Notes under the pieces: model-generated
What the model saw: the letters and a program-made list of their open reading frames with translations, nothing else
Told to the model about the DNA's origin: nothing
The model's database searches: none
Shown: piece after piece, positions 44,949-54,960 of the stretch
Layout: every line of letters begins with the position of its first letter
How positions within the stretch are numbered: the first letter of the stretch is position 1
Source of the DNA: Sphingobacterium sp. HMA12
GTDB taxonomy: Bacteria > Bacteroidota > Bacteroidia > Sphingobacteriales > Sphingobacteriaceae
NCBI RefSeq assembly: GCF_002933815.1
Contig: NZ_BEYR01000002.1
Location: forward strand, 693,704-757,703
Length of the DNA: 64,000 nt
Direction: 5' to 3'
Program-made: the position numbers and the translations under genes

Positions 44949-45487
44949 AGGTTGAATTTAGGGAATTAAAATACTGAAAAACAAATAATTGTTCATTTTT
45001 AAGAGATTTGAAATTGGCTTTTACTAGCAATTGTTAAATTTATAATAGCTAGTAAAACCCCATTACGAAAATTACATTGGATGTTTTTATCCGTGATGCA
45101 GGCAAGGGTCTTTTTCGAATTTGGTATGGTGGTAAAATTGCTGCTTCGATGGCGGTTCGATGCAGCTTCGTATCTGCTTCGGTACAGCTTCGTACCCTAG
45201 TCGAGATGAGTCTGTGGTGAGAGCGACATGTGTCCGTGGTGAGTCCGAGTTAAAGTCGGAAACATGAGGGTAAGACTTCTTTCTCAAGCCGCTATTACTT
45301 GGGCGCAGTGTCGAAGAAGAGGCGAATAAGTGTCGAATGAAAGCCGAAAAGGAGCCGAAGTGGCCTCGAATACCGCATATAACACGGACTCCGGATCGAA
45401 GTAATACTAATCCGTTCTATCGTCCGGGATATTACTTATTAACAATATTAGTACTGATTTATAGCTTATTAACATAGTTACTAACAT
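44949..45487. other. Long intergenic region with 11-bp periodic array and direct repeats
   Basis: A 539-bp gap between two minus-strand genes. It has an AT-rich leader (44,949-45,085), the degenerate 11-bp array (45,145-45,375), and a direct repeat of CTTATTAACA (45435-45444 and 45465-45474, 30 bp apart). I see no convincing gene in it. Confidence 0.7.
45145..45375. repeat. Degenerate array of 21 consecutive 11-bp units
   Basis: Cut in 11-base steps from 45145, the sequence gives TTCGATGGCGG, TTCGATGCAGC, TTCGTATCTGC, TTCGGTACAGC, TTCGTACCCTA, GTCGAGATGAG, and so on to GTCGAAGAAGA, GGCGAATAAGT, GTCGAATGAAA, GCCGAAAAGGA, GCCGAAGTGGC, CTCGAATACCG. The dinucleotide CG is at positions 3-4 in 17 of 21 units; a further one has TG there. 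The first units are TTCG-based, the middle TCCGTGGTGAG-like, the last (G/C)CGAA-based. No insertion or deletion disturbs the register over 231 bp. Confidence 0.85.
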
Positions 45488-46177
45488 TTATAAGCCACTC
45501 AATAAGCGAATATAATTGTCGATATATAGTTGTTTGTCCTTGGATTTATATTGCTGGATATAGCGTGGGTGATCCAGAATAATCATCTCTCCAAATAGTT
45601 TCTCTTCTTTGTTGATTTTTGCGAGGAAGGTAGCATTTTTCTTTCCTAGAACAAAGATTTGCTCCGTTTGGAGCCCCATAACGATATGTTGTTTTAGGGA
45701 TTCAACCATAAATGGCTTCACCATTTCAAAAAGCTGCTTATCGTCATAATAGTTTGCATTAATCCAGTTGTTGGGTTTTTTATGCTGGACGATGGCCAGT
45801 GGAAAAGGGGAATTGATGTAAAACTGTTGATAGAAGATATCAGGCCCGCCATAGGCTTCAATCATATCGTACATAAAGACCGAGGAAATTTCATGGGTAT
45901 GAGCGGATTGCATTTTTATACCACAGGCACTGTATAATCGTTTGGTATCGGTAAAAGGAACGCCGGTGACACCTGCCCCATGTCTACTTGGATTGATCCC
46001 GATGATAAATTTACGTTTAAGGTTGTCATTATAATACTTATTGTAAAATTGTTGCATGACAACCAGTGTCTCAGGGTTATCGAGGTAGGGATTGATAACA
46101 TTAAAATCGGAAGGAAGATCCCCGTGATAGTCGAGCTGTTTATTGAATGTAATGACTTTTTCGGCAAATGTGACCAT
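45488..46177 (-). CDS. SMUG2-type uracil-DNA glycosylase family protein
   Basis: DNA glycosylase of the uracil-DNA glycosylase superfamily (SMUG2/DUF4918 group), 229 residues, expected to remove deaminated or damaged bases at the start of base-excision repair. The nucleotide-flipping motif is FIIGINPSRHGAGVTGVPFTD (read as two parts, IGINPSR and GVPFTDTKRL), the second motif lies in ILDHPRYIQQY. Length is normal. Expression may come from its own promoter; the FKBP gene ends 98 bases upstream. Confidence 0.8.
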   Translation of the reverse strand: MVTFAEKVITFNKQLDYHGDLPSDFNVINPYLDNPETLVVMQQFYNKYYNDNLKRKFIIGINPSRHGAGVTGVPFTDTKRLYSACGIKMQSAHTHEISSVFMYDMIEAYGGPDIFYQQFYINSPFPLAIVQHKKPNNWINANYYDDKQLFEMVKPFMVESLKQHIVMGLQTEQIFVLGKKNATFLAKINKEEKLFGEMIILDHPRYIQQYKSKDKQLYIDNYIRLLSGL

Positions 46178-46227
46178 AATGGGTGTTTTGGAAACAAGTT
46201 ACATATTTTGAGTTAAGTAAAACAAAA

Positions 46228-46252
46228 AAAGGACGTCAATTGACGCCCTTTT
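46228..46252 (-). terminator. Terminator of the SlyD-like gene
   Basis: Read on the minus strand, AAAGGGCGTCAA pairs with TTGACGTCCTTT (one G-U pair) and a run of seven T follows. It is 24 bases after the stop of the FKBP gene at 46276. Confidence 0.8.
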
Positions 46253-46275
46253 CCTGTTTATATTTTGATCCCTGA

Positions 46276-46773
46276 TTAGTGACCTTGCGTACCATCTACA
46301 CCATGAGAATGTCCATGGGACAATTCTTCTTCAGTAGCGGGGCGTACAGTTAAGATTTCGATATCGAAATTCAACGTTTTACCAGCCATTGGGTGGTTTA
46401 AATCTGCAATAACAATTTCTGGAGTTACCTCAGCAACTACAGCACGGAATTGGTTTCCTTGGTTGTCCTGCAAAGGCAATACTTCACCTACTGGAGGTAA
46501 ACCTGTCTCTTTGAACATGTCTACAGGTAATTGAGCGAATGCTCTTTCGTCTTTTTCGCCGTAAGCATCTTCTGGTACCAATTCGAAAGAAATTTTGTCA
46601 CCCACGTTTAAGTCAGCGATGTTTTCTTCAAATTTAGGCAACATCATACCTACACCATATAAGAAGTCTAAAGGTTGTTCTGCAGTTGTTTCTTCAACGA
46701 AAACTTTTTCACCGTTTTCTACTGTGTGAAGTCTGTACGTCAATGCTACGACGTCGTTTGCTTTTATAGCCAT
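46276..46773 (-). CDS. SlyD-like FKBP-type peptidyl-prolyl isomerase
   Basis: A 165-residue cytosolic FKBP-type prolyl isomerase and chaperone. VALTYRLHTVENGEKVF and LDFLYGVGMMLPKFEENI begin the FKBP domain; the IF (insert-in-flap) domain follows around AYGEKDERAFAQLP and GEVLPLQDNQG; then DLNHPMAGKTLNFDIEIL returns to the FKBP part. A short His-rich tail (HGHSHGVDGTQGH) resembles the metal-binding C-terminus of SlyD and may bind Ni2+. Length is close to normal. Confidence 0.9.
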   Translation of the reverse strand: MAIKANDVVALTYRLHTVENGEKVFVEETTAEQPLDFLYGVGMMLPKFEENIADLNVGDKISFELVPEDAYGEKDERAFAQLPVDMFKETGLPPVGEVLPLQDNQGNQFRAVVAEVTPEIVIADLNHPMAGKTLNFDIEILTVRPATEEELSHGHSHGVDGTQGH

Positions 46774-46810
46774 CTGATTTTGATTTTTGGAGCCCTAAGG
46801 CCACCGTTTA

Positions 46811-48811
46811 TTAAATATAATTTATTAACGCTGTTATGGAATCTTGTGGAAGACTACAGGTCTTATTTTTGCAAAGATATGCTTTTGTTTCCTTTCCGAT
46901 TCTATTCTCAAGGAGAGGAAGACTTTCTTCCGTGCCGCCGAGTACAATTTTGTTTGGGATATAATGTTGATCTAGTTCCTCAAGAAAAGCTAATGCTCCC
47001 TCGCCTGTCAATGCAATTTCATTGATCCCATATATTTCTTCTAGCAATAATATTGCCCAATTTGAATAAGCGGAGCCGTAAGTTTTGATTTGGGGAAATA
47101 CATTCGCCAGCAATTGATCAGCTATGGCGGTATAATTCTCATCATTAAAAAGTAAACCCAAACGTTTCAACTGACGGACCATCGTCGAGGAGGAGGCGGG
47201 AACTACGTTATCCATGATTTCACTTTTTCGGGCGATCAGCTCTTCAGCTTCTGATGAAGTATAGTAAAATGTTTTCTGCTCCGCATCATAAAATAATCCG
47301 ATAGCTTTGTCGGCCAATTGCTGTGCAATGGTCAACCATTTCTGATTGAATGTGGCTTCATATAAAGCGATAAAGGCTTCTATGGTGAAAGCATAATCAT
47401 CCAGAAAACCCGATATCGCACGGTTTTCATCTCGTGGCTGATGCAATATATAGTTATTATCCTGAATCAGTTCCGTGCAAATAAACTGTGCATTGTTTAG
47501 TGCGAGATCCAAAAAGTGACGATTTCCAAGACTACGGTAGGCATCAATTAGCCCTTTCAATAAGAGCGCATTCCAGGTGGTCAATTGCTTATGATCCAAG
47601 CCCGGCCGTAAGCGTTGTTCGCGATAATCAAATAGTTTCCGCTTGGAAGTTTTTAAAAAATCTGCCCATTCGTCAGCTGACATATTGACCTTTGTGGCAA
47701 CTTGGTCTGCATTAATGGCGCAAATGGGAACATTCGTATGTTCTTCCTCCCAGTTGCCTTCTTCGGTAATATTAAAATATTGACTAAATAACTCGGCGTC
47801 TTTGCCCAGTATTTCATCGAATTCGGCTTTTGAAAAGGAGTAGTATTTTCCTTCAATACCTTCGCTATCAGCATCAAGTGCGCTGTAGAAACCATGATTG
47901 GGGGCAAGCATCTCCCTTTCGGCCCAGGCAATCGTCTCTTCGATTATTCTTTTATAAAATGGATCTTTATTCTGTTGATAAGCTTCGGCATAAAGGGAAA
48001 GTAATTGGCCATTGTCATAGAGCATTTTTTCAAAATGTGGGATATGCCAGTAGTGGTCTACTGAATAACGGGCAAAACCACCACCAATCTGGTCATAGAT
48101 TCCTCCGGAACCGATTTTTTTCAAGGTAAAATGGACATGGTTCAGGATTTCTTGATCATTCGTAAGAACAGCATACTTTAAAAAGAACAGCCAGTTGTTG
48201 GGCAGCGGAAACTTAGGCGCTCTTTTATAGCCACCTTCTTTTTGGTCGAATGTTTCGCTCCATGGTAAAATGATAGCTTCGAGATCCTTATGTGTGTATT
48301 GTTCGGGAATGGGATGGATGGGGAGTTTCTCCGCCCGTTGGATCCCATTCTCCAATTTGTTGGCATAATCTAAAGCGACCTCCGGCTTTTCTTCCCACAT
48401 CTGCGCAATCTGTAGCAGGATGTTTTGCCAGTCATGGGGTTTGAAATAAGTGCCGCCATAAATTGGACGACCATCGGGCAGGCAGATGCAATTCAAAGGC
48501 CATCCACCGGCATTGGTCATTAATTGGACAGCGAGCATATACACTTGGTCGATGTCAGGGCGTTCTTCGCGGTCGATTTTGATGGACACGAAAAACTTGT
48601 TCATGGTCTGTGCAATAGCCGAGTTTTCAAAACTTTCCCGTTCCATCACATGGCACCAATGGCAGGCTGAATAGCCTATGCTGACAATAATAAGTTTATT
48701 TTCTTCCTTCGCCTTTTTTAAGGCGTCTGCTCCCCAGGGCATCCAATCCACGGGATTGTGCGCATGCTGCTTAAGGTAAGGAGAGTTTTCAAACTGCAAT
48801 TGATTCGCCAT
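46811..48811 (-). CDS. YyaL/spermatogenesis-associated-20-like thioredoxin-domain protein
   Basis: A 666-residue protein with N-terminal DUF255 thioredoxin-like domain ([13 protein letters not shown], then [19 protein letters not shown] with a CxxC) and a long (alpha/alpha)6-barrel region resembling AGE/glycoside hydrolases ([37 protein letters not shown]). This is the widespread YyaL/SPATA20 family. Its reaction is unknown. Length is typical. It lies alone on the minus strand, upstream of the FKBP gene by 37 bases. Confidence 0.88.
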   Translation of the reverse strand: MANQLQFENSPYLKQHAHNPVDWMPWGADALKKAKEENKLIIVSIGYSACHWCHVMERESFENSAIAQTMNKFFVSIKIDREERPDIDQVYMLAVQLMTNAGGWPLNCICLPDGRPIYGGTYFKPHDWQNILLQIAQMWEEKPEVALDYANKLENGIQRAEKLPIHPIPEQYTHKDLEAIILPWSETFDQKEGGYKRAPKFPLPNNWLFFLKYAVLTNDQEILNHVHFTLKKIGSGGIYDQIGGGFARYSVDHYWHIPHFEKMLYDNGQLLSLYAEAYQQNKDPFYKRIIEETIAWAEREMLAPNHGFYSALDADSEGIEGKYYSFSKAEFDEILGKDAELFSQYFNITEEGNWEEEHTNVPICAINADQVATKVNMSADEWADFLKTSKRKLFDYREQRLRPGLDHKQLTTWNALLLKGLIDAYRSLGNRHFLDLALNNAQFICTELIQDNNYILHQPRDENRAISGFLDDYAFTIEAFIALYEATFNQKWLTIAQQLADKAIGLFYDAEQKTFYYTSSEAEELIARKSEIMDNVVPASSSTMVRQLKRLGLLFNDENYTAIADQLLANVFPQIKTYGSAYSNWAILLLEEIYGINEIALTGEGALAFLEELDQHYIPNKIVLGGTEESLPLLENRIGKETKAYLCKNKTCSLPQDSITALINYI

Positions 48812-48828
48812 AGGACGAAGGTAGGAAA

Positions 48829-48851
48829 AAAGCCTCCAGAATGGAGGCTTT
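48829..48851 (-). terminator. Terminator of the lipoprotein gene
   Basis: AAAGCCTCC (48829-48837) and GGAGGCTTT (48843-48851) form a 9-bp stem; read on the minus strand it is followed by TTTTTTCC. It ends the gene whose stop is at 48862. Confidence 0.8.
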
Positions 48852-48861
48852 AATGTATTTT

Positions 48862-49704
48862 TTAATATTTAGGTTCTGCAATGATGAAATAAGTTTCAAT
48901 GGCATCTTTCGGAGAACCTACTAAGGCGATTGAAGAAGCTCCGTTTTCCCAAATCGCTACTGGAGTATAATTCAACTTGTTTTTGAAAAGCATAGTATAC
49001 TTGTCATCAAGTTCCGCTTGTTTATTTTGTGCAGAAACAAATTTAGGTGTACCAAACGTAGTTTGTGCTACTTCCATTAAATACTCTTTTTCTTTTTCCG
49101 GAGTTTGTATTGGAAATTCATCACCATAATAGAGATTCACATAACTATATGGATATAGCCCTTTCACATAAGTTTGATCTATGCGATAGCCTTTTTTGTA
49201 GGAATAAGACTGTCCGACAATGTTACTTGCCGGTGGATTTTCCCAATTGACATTAAAAAAATCTTTTCCTGCAATAGCTCTGAAGGTCAAACTAGATCTT
49301 TTAATAACTTTACTATCTTTATAAAGGAGAAGGTTGAATTCATAATTACCAGGTTTGTTGAATGTAATCCCTCTATATGCTAGATTTCTCTCAGTGCGTG
49401 TATTGTAATGAAGAACATCGTCAATATGCCATACTACGGAATCCACAAAAACGTTATCCCAATCGATAAATGATCGGTAATCCTTATGGTTTTCTTCGTC
49501 ATATACCCCAACTAGTGTTTCGTCAAAAATATTAACCGTATTGACTTCAGTATGAACATTGATATTTTTAATTAACTTATCACTATAGGATATTGTTTCT
49601 TTTTCTTCTGGTGTAATTACCTCTGGCGTTTCAGGATCATTGTCTTTAGCGCATGAAAATAAAATGCAAGCAATACAACTCGCAAGGAAATATTTTTTTA
49701 ACAT
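48862..49704 (-). CDS. Hypothetical lipoprotein
   Basis: A 280-residue exported lipoprotein. The signal [20 protein letters not shown] has lipobox LFSC (Cys about residue 18), followed by an Asp/Glu-rich linker ([10 protein letters not shown]). The middle ([20 protein letters not shown]) suggests a beta-sandwich PKD- or Ig-like domain, and [20 protein letters not shown] comes after it; no enzymatic motif. I start at ATG 49704; a TTG one codon earlier is the alternative. It is divergent from the second ECF sigma gene. Confidence 0.65.
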   Translation of the reverse strand: MLKKYFLASCIACILFSCAKDNDPETPEVITPEEKETISYSDKLIKNINVHTEVNTVNIFDETLVGVYDEENHKDYRSFIDWDNVFVDSVVWHIDDVLHYNTRTERNLAYRGITFNKPGNYEFNLLLYKDSKVIKRSSLTFRAIAGKDFFNVNWENPPASNIVGQSYSYKKGYRIDQTYVKGLYPYSYVNLYYGDEFPIQTPEKEKEYLMEVAQTTFGTPKFVSAQNKQAELDDKYTMLFKNKLNYTPVAIWENGASSIALVGSPKDAIETYFIIAEPKY

Positions 49705-49888
49705 CAATTATATTTTTCGTAAAAATAAAAAATATAATTGAAACTTACTTGTTGTGTGGCGTTTTGTTTTTTTTTTACGTTAAGCTATTGCTTGGGCTTC
49801 ATTCGTTGTAAATTAGATAGATTGGATGAAATCTCCAGGGAATTTGATTACTTTTACACACGATTATTATTAGCGTTACCGAAGTCCT

Positions 49889-50503
49889 ATGTCAAACGAC
49901 GTTGACCTGCTCAAAAAAATAGTTCAAAAAGATAAAAATGCTTTTGAAACTATTTATAAAGCCTATTTCCGTAAATTGTATACATTGTCTTTTCGGTACG
50001 TGAGAGATGAAGCAATCGCCGAGGAACTGGCCAATGATGTGTTTATGATGTTATGGGAAAATGCGGACAGGCTAGCTATTAATCAATCATTAGGAGCCTA
50101 CCTGTCACGTAGTGTGATCAACCTTTCACTTAATCAGCTCAAAAAGAACCAGCGCTTACTGGATCGAAATAATGATTATATTAAAGATTTGGACCTGACA
50201 GACGATGAAGATCAGGCCGATCTCGCCGCGCTATACGAATCTAAACTGCTGATGATTGAAAGTATACTGCAGAGTTTACCTCCACAGTGCCGAAAAATCG
50301 TTCTGATGAGTAGGTACGATAAGATGAAACAGCAAGAAATTGCGGACCAATTGGGGATCTCCATTAAAACCGTTAAAAATCATTTGACCATTGCCTATGA
50401 TAAAATTCGGGTCGCACTAGCCAAACAGAGAACATATTTATTGCTCCTGATCTGCTTTTTATTTTTTTCATTAGGACTTTTTGTTCAGTTTATTATCTTA
50501 TAG
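49889..50503 (+). CDS. ECF sigma factor with hydrophobic C-terminus
   Basis: ECF sigma factor of 204 residues. Region 2: FETIYKAYFRKLYTLSFRYV and EELANDVFMMLWENADRL. Region 4: SLPPQCRKIVLMSRYDKMKQ then QEIADQLGISIKTVKNHL (helix-turn-helix). Residues about 182-204 (YLLLLICFLFFSLGLFVQF) are a predicted membrane segment, so it may be anchored to the inner membrane. It is two bases upstream of a FecR gene and heads the locus with a TonB receptor, VirJ-type hydrolase and MprF. Confidence 0.88.
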   Translation: MSNDVDLLKKIVQKDKNAFETIYKAYFRKLYTLSFRYVRDEAIAEELANDVFMMLWENADRLAINQSLGAYLSRSVINLSLNQLKKNQRLLDRNNDYIKDLDLTDDEDQADLAALYESKLLMIESILQSLPPQCRKIVLMSRYDKMKQQEIADQLGISIKTVKNHLTIAYDKIRVALAKQRTYLLLLICFLFFSLGLFVQFIIL

Positions 50504-50505
50504 GT

Positions 50506-51519
50506 ATGGAAGAAAACAATACTTCAAGATTTATTCCTTATGACTTGATCCAGAAAGATTTGGATGGGGTTATTTCCGCTGAGGAAAGGCTGTTGCTTGA
50601 ACGTTGGCTTTCTGAGGATGAGGAAAATCCGAAGCTATATGATGAAGTCAGCATGCTATCTGATGACCTTATTGTATTGGAACAGTATAAAAATGTGGAT
50701 ATCAATAGCCAGTGGGACAGATTTAGTCAACGGTTGGATCGGGTACCGGCAACTGATGAAGCAGCGCGGCCTACACCTATTAAAACGATCTGGAAACCTT
50801 GGATGAAACTTGTTGCTGCGGCAGTGTTATTGATGATTGGATTTGCCTGCTACCTGAACTTTGACCGGTGGATGGGATATGAAATCCAATTATATGGAAC
50901 AGTGGGACAGGAGCGTATATTGCTGCCCGACAGTTCTGTAATGGTATTGCATGCAGGGGCAGAGGCATCGTTTAATAAACGCACATTTAATCGGCAGCGT
51001 GTTGTTGCATTAAAAAAAGGGAAGGCACTTTTTGACGTAAAGCATGTGCGAACTTCTTCTTTCGTGGTCGAACTGGCAGACAATTATGTTCGTGATATCG
51101 GTACATCCTTCGAAGTTAATTTACTCGCGGGGGATGTAGAGGTGCTGGTGAGAGAAGGTACTGTGGCTTTGAGTGGTGGAAAAGGAGATGCGGCAAAAGA
51201 ACTTATCCTGCAAAAGAACGAGAAGGGCTTCTTTAAAAAAGAGACTGCTGTACTATCAAAAGTTACGCTCGATGATTTAGGCAAAGACTATAAAGTAGCA
51301 CAAAAACTCAGTTACTCCAATGAACGCCTGGACAGTATCTGTTCGGATCTTGAAAAGCGTTTTCAATCTAATATTGTTGTGGTTGGTGACAATTTGAAAG
51401 CACGGAAGCTCAGCATGTATTTCGATGGTCAATCACTAAATGAAATTGTGCAGATTCTTTCCAAGACTTTAAATGTGAAATGGAAAGCGAGTAAAAAAGG
51501 ATACAGTATCTACGAATAG
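50506..51519 (+). CDS. FecR-family anti-sigma factor
   Basis: A 337-residue membrane anti-sigma factor. The N-terminal cytoplasmic region (FIPYDLIQKDLDGVISAEE, residues 1-95) should hold the sigma; one membrane segment (MKLVAAAVLLMIGFACYLNF, about 101-120) follows. The periplasmic FecR domain has RILLPDSSVMVLHAGAEASF, ALKKGKALFDVKH and VRDIGTSFEVNLLAGDVEVL; a C-terminal DUF4974-like end (ISSKT-like LNEIVQILSKTLNVKW) is at 310-337. The gap to sigma is two bases and to the TonB receptor 18 bases. Confidence 0.9.
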   Translation: MEENNTSRFIPYDLIQKDLDGVISAEERLLLERWLSEDEENPKLYDEVSMLSDDLIVLEQYKNVDINSQWDRFSQRLDRVPATDEAARPTPIKTIWKPWMKLVAAAVLLMIGFACYLNFDRWMGYEIQLYGTVGQERILLPDSSVMVLHAGAEASFNKRTFNRQRVVALKKGKALFDVKHVRTSSFVVELADNYVRDIGTSFEVNLLAGDVEVLVREGTVALSGGKGDAAKELILQKNEKGFFKKETAVLSKVTLDDLGKDYKVAQKLSYSNERLDSICSDLEKRFQSNIVVVGDNLKARKLSMYFDGQSLNEIVQILSKTLNVKWKASKKGYSIYE

Positions 51520-51537
51520 AAGCTTGGGATTGTTGCT

Positions 51538-54108
51538 ATGAAGGGTATAGTTCTGTATCGTTTTCTCTTTTTTTTCGGACTGCTTATTTTCACGTGTTTA
51601 AAATCTTCTGGCCAAAGTAGTCTTTCGGATATGCAGGTTTCCATTGATACTAAAAATAAGGAGATTATTCAGATTTTGACGGAAATTCATAAAAATTATG
51701 GACTGTCCATGTCTTATGACGAGCAGATCTTTAACAGGAATATTATTTATGGGAGGAGCTTCGACAAATCCAGCATGGAAGATGTCCTTGACTATTTGCT
51801 GAAGGACTCGAAAATTGGTTTTACAGTGATCAATCGGGTATTGATTTTTTATCCTGAGGATAAAACGTTCACCATCAAAGGAAGAGTTGTGGACAGTTTG
51901 AGCGGAGAGAGTCTGATTGGTGCAACTTTAATGATACCCGAAAAGAACAAAAGCAGTTTAAGTAATAAGTATGGATTTTATTCGCTTACTCTTCCTCAGG
52001 GTGATTATAGCTGTTTTGTCAGTTATTTGGGATATAAAACCCGATCTATTCGGTTAAGTTCTCAATTGGAGGATGGTTACTTACTCGTTAAACTTGCCCC
52101 TGCGGATTTGAACTTAAAAGAGGTTATAGTGGATATAGATTCATCCACGCAGGTTCAATATACAGGTCATTTTACGGATAAAGTCAATTGGCCCCGCGCC
52201 CGTAGAAATGCCTTTTATAAGGGGGAGGCAGATATTATGAAGGTTTTGCAAATGCAAAACGGTATCAATGGACTGACTGAAGGCGGGAGCAATTTATTTG
52301 TAAGAGGTAGCGGTAAAGATCAGAACTTGATACTGCTTGATGAGGCGGTGGTCTATAATCCATCGCATTTATTCGGTTTGACATCTGTTTTCAATTCGGA
52401 TATCTTAAAAAATACCCAGGTATATAAGGATGCACTTCCTGCAAATTTAGGTGGACGGCTTTCTGCTATTATGGATATGAGCACAAGAGACGGCGATGCG
52501 AATAACTTCCATGTTTTTGGTGGCGCAAGTTTGCTTATCGCGCGAATAGGCGCTGAGGGACCTTTCGTTAAAAAAGGAAAAGGTGCCTTTATTGCGACAG
52601 CACGAACCAGTCTGTCTAATGCACTGAATACGGATTACCGCCTGTTTAATGTAAAGGGGAACTATAGTGACTATAACATCAAATTGAATTATACATTTGA
52701 CAATAAAAATCGCATCTATTTATCTGGTTATTATGGCCAGGACAAAGTTACTGCATCGAATAAAAACACAAATCGTTGGGGCAATTGGACCTCGACCTTA
52801 CGTTGGAACCATGTACATAGTTCGCGTTTGTTTATGAACCTCTCTGCGATATTCAGTGATTATCATAATAAGTTGGATATCAGTAAACCTGAATCACCAG
52901 ATAATCAAATTTGGCTGACTCGAATACGTGATTTCAGCCTGAAATCGGATTTTACTTATTTTATGGGTTTGGACCGTACCTTGGATTTTGGTCTGCAGGG
53001 CACATTGCACCGTTTTAAGCCCGGAGAGATATCTCCTATAAATAATAACAACGAGGACAATATTTTTCGGGCACAGGCCTTTGACTACGCTGGTTATATC
53101 TCGTTCAATTGGAAAGTGGATTCGGCATTACGGATTATTGCTGGTACGCGGATAAATGCTTTCTTCAATACTTCATTTGGTCGTTATTATCTCCTTGGTA
53201 CTGGACAGTCCAAACCATTGGCAAATGACGCGGAGAAGAGGAAAGCGTATTATGGGTTAGAACCACGGCTTTCTTTGCAATATAAGTTAGGTGCAGATTA
53301 TGCCGTTCACCTAGGATATAATAGAAACTATCAGTACCTACAACTCTTGCAAAATGATGAACTTGCATTTTCTTCTTTGGAAGCATGGGTGCCAGCTGGG
53401 CCAAATATAAAACCGCAGTATGCAGATGTGCTTTCTTTTCGTGTTAATAGGTTGTTGTATAAAGGTAATCTCGGATTGGAGGGCTATTGGAAAAAAATGG
53501 GAAACCAAGTGGAGTTGATTGACCATGCGCAGTTAATTCTCAATCCTTTTATCGAAACGCAATTGCGACAGGGAAAGGGTCGGGCTTATGGGGTGGAATT
53601 GTCCATAAACCAACGTATTGGGAATGTGTCCGGTAGCCTGCTCTATAGCTGGTCAAGGTCTTTCAGGAAGATTAATGGTATCAATAAAGGAAAGGAGTAT
53701 GTGGCCAATTTTGACATTCCCCATGTGCTCAAAAGCAGTCTGTCCTACGATTTGGGGCGCAGTATTCATTTTAGTGGTTTCTATACGATTCATACAGGTC
53801 GGCCGCTAACTTATCCAATGGGTTTTATGGAATATGAGGGAATCTACGTGCCGGTTTATTCAAGTCGTAATTCACAGCGAATGCCTACATTTAGTCGATT
53901 AGACCTAAATTGCTCAGTAGACTTGGAAAGTAGAAAACAGCGGCAAGGTGGTACACGTCATACGTTGAATTTTGGCTTGTATAACGTCTTTAATCAACGT
54001 AATCCCCTTTATTATAGTTTTTCTGAAGATAGCAATGGGAACTTAGCTATCCAAAAAAACTCGTTCTCGGGACGGGTACCCTCAATCAGTTATGCCATGA
54101 GATTTTAA
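51538..54108 (+). CDS. TonB-dependent receptor with STN-like signalling domain
   Basis: An 856-residue outer-membrane receptor. A signal peptide (LFFFGLLIFTCLKSSGQ) is followed by an STN-like segment (VSIDTKNKEIIQILTEIHK, residues about 33-105), then a carboxypeptidase-like domain (IKGRVVDSLSGESLIGATL), the plug (KVLQMQNGINGLTEGGSNLF) and LDEAVVYNPSHLFGLTSVFN, and a barrel ending in YAMRF. It is smaller than the SusC type and its partner downstream is a DUF4249 lipoprotein, not SusD, which fits a FecA-like or peptide/metallophore receptor group. Ligand unknown. Confidence 0.9.
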   Translation: MKGIVLYRFLFFFGLLIFTCLKSSGQSSLSDMQVSIDTKNKEIIQILTEIHKNYGLSMSYDEQIFNRNIIYGRSFDKSSMEDVLDYLLKDSKIGFTVINRVLIFYPEDKTFTIKGRVVDSLSGESLIGATLMIPEKNKSSLSNKYGFYSLTLPQGDYSCFVSYLGYKTRSIRLSSQLEDGYLLVKLAPADLNLKEVIVDIDSSTQVQYTGHFTDKVNWPRARRNAFYKGEADIMKVLQMQNGINGLTEGGSNLFVRGSGKDQNLILLDEAVVYNPSHLFGLTSVFNSDILKNTQVYKDALPANLGGRLSAIMDMSTRDGDANNFHVFGGASLLIARIGAEGPFVKKGKGAFIATARTSLSNALNTDYRLFNVKGNYSDYNIKLNYTFDNKNRIYLSGYYGQDKVTASNKNTNRWGNWTSTLRWNHVHSSRLFMNLSAIFSDYHNKLDISKPESPDNQIWLTRIRDFSLKSDFTYFMGLDRTLDFGLQGTLHRFKPGEISPINNNNEDNIFRAQAFDYAGYISFNWKVDSALRIIAGTRINAFFNTSFGRYYLLGTGQSKPLANDAEKRKAYYGLEPRLSLQYKLGADYAVHLGYNRNYQYLQLLQNDELAFSSLEAWVPAGPNIKPQYADVLSFRVNRLLYKGNLGLEGYWKKMGNQVELIDHAQLILNPFIETQLRQGKGRAYGVELSINQRIGNVSGSLLYSWSRSFRKINGINKGKEYVANFDIPHVLKSSLSYDLGRSIHFSGFYTIHTGRPLTYPMGFMEYEGIYVPVYSSRNSQRMPTFSRLDLNCSVDLESRKQRQGGTRHTLNFGLYNVFNQRNPLYYSFSEDSNGNLAIQKNSFSGRVPSISYAMRF

Positions 54109-54109
54109 T

Positions 54110-54928
54110 ATGAGAGTGTTTTTGTTTTTTATCGTTTGTTGTCTGCTGTTTGCCTGTAGTAAGTCAATGGTGGATGAAGGTCAATCGTATGATATGATCG
54201 TTGAAGGTGGAATTAATACCATGTATAAGGAACAGTATATCCAATTAAAAAAGCTGGATGGACTGCATTCTAATGGGATGACAGTGGGTATTACGGATGC
54301 TACTGTGCGGGTCGTGAATGGAACCAATACCATCGATTTCGAAGAATTGGGGGAAGGACTTTATATGGGTAAACTATTTGACCTAAAGGACACAGTCGGA
54401 AGTATTTTCGAACTGCAGGTCACATTAAACGGTAAGCTGTATCAAGCCCAGGACCAATTGATACCGACTGTACCTATTGAAAAGGCTTTCTTACCCGTTG
54501 AAAAGAGCAGTTTAAATAACAATTGGGAAGTCAAGGTAAGTAAGCATCTGTTTGGTATGAAATCTTCCAATAAATGGTTGATTATGCCGCAAAAAGATTT
54601 TTCGGATGAAGATATTTCTACCTTCCGTTTGCCATTTAGCTATAGCTACCGTTTGGGAGCTCCCAACGTACTCAATACATTGCTGGGGCGTACCTATAAT
54701 TATGAGGTATCAAAGAAGGATAGTCTGATGGTGTTTAAATTTTCTGTATCACCACGTTATGCCCGGTTTCTTTACAATCTATTTCAGGAGACAGAATGGA
54801 AAGGTCTATTGTCAGCGGTTCCCGCTAATGTAGAAGGAAACATTTCGGGTAATACACTTGGATTTTTTTATGTCATGGATGGAACTCAAAAGACGATCCC
54901 AATAAAAGATGTTAGAAACAGTAAATAA
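54110..54928 (+). CDS. DUF4249-family lipoprotein
   Basis: A 272-residue surface or periplasmic lipoprotein. The signal is MRVFLFFIVCCLLFACSK with lipobox LFAC. The following beta-rich region (QSYDMIVEGGINTMYKEQYI, then TDATVRVVNG and FEELGEGLYMGKL) is the typical start of DUF4249, a family regularly found next to TonB receptors of this type. It has no known reaction. One base separates it from the receptor gene, so translation is coupled. It may be the receptor's extracellular or periplasmic partner. Confidence 0.78.
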   Translation: MRVFLFFIVCCLLFACSKSMVDEGQSYDMIVEGGINTMYKEQYIQLKKLDGLHSNGMTVGITDATVRVVNGTNTIDFEELGEGLYMGKLFDLKDTVGSIFELQVTLNGKLYQAQDQLIPTVPIEKAFLPVEKSSLNNNWEVKVSKHLFGMKSSNKWLIMPQKDFSDEDISTFRLPFSYSYRLGAPNVLNTLLGRTYNYEVSKKDSLMVFKFSVSPRYARFLYNLFQETEWKGLLSAVPANVEGNISGNTLGFFYVMDGTQKTIPIKDVRNSK

Positions 54929-54960
54929 CAATTGATATACGCAATTTATTTTTTAGTGAA

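Noticed and set aside
45087..45287. 66-codon minus-strand frame over the 11-bp array
   Set aside because: An 11-bp repeat is not in frame with codons and the translation shows no protein-like pattern; open by chance.
45145..45375. The 11-bp array as a CRISPR
   Set aside because: Units are far too short, have no spacers of regular 25-40 bp, and no cas gene is near.
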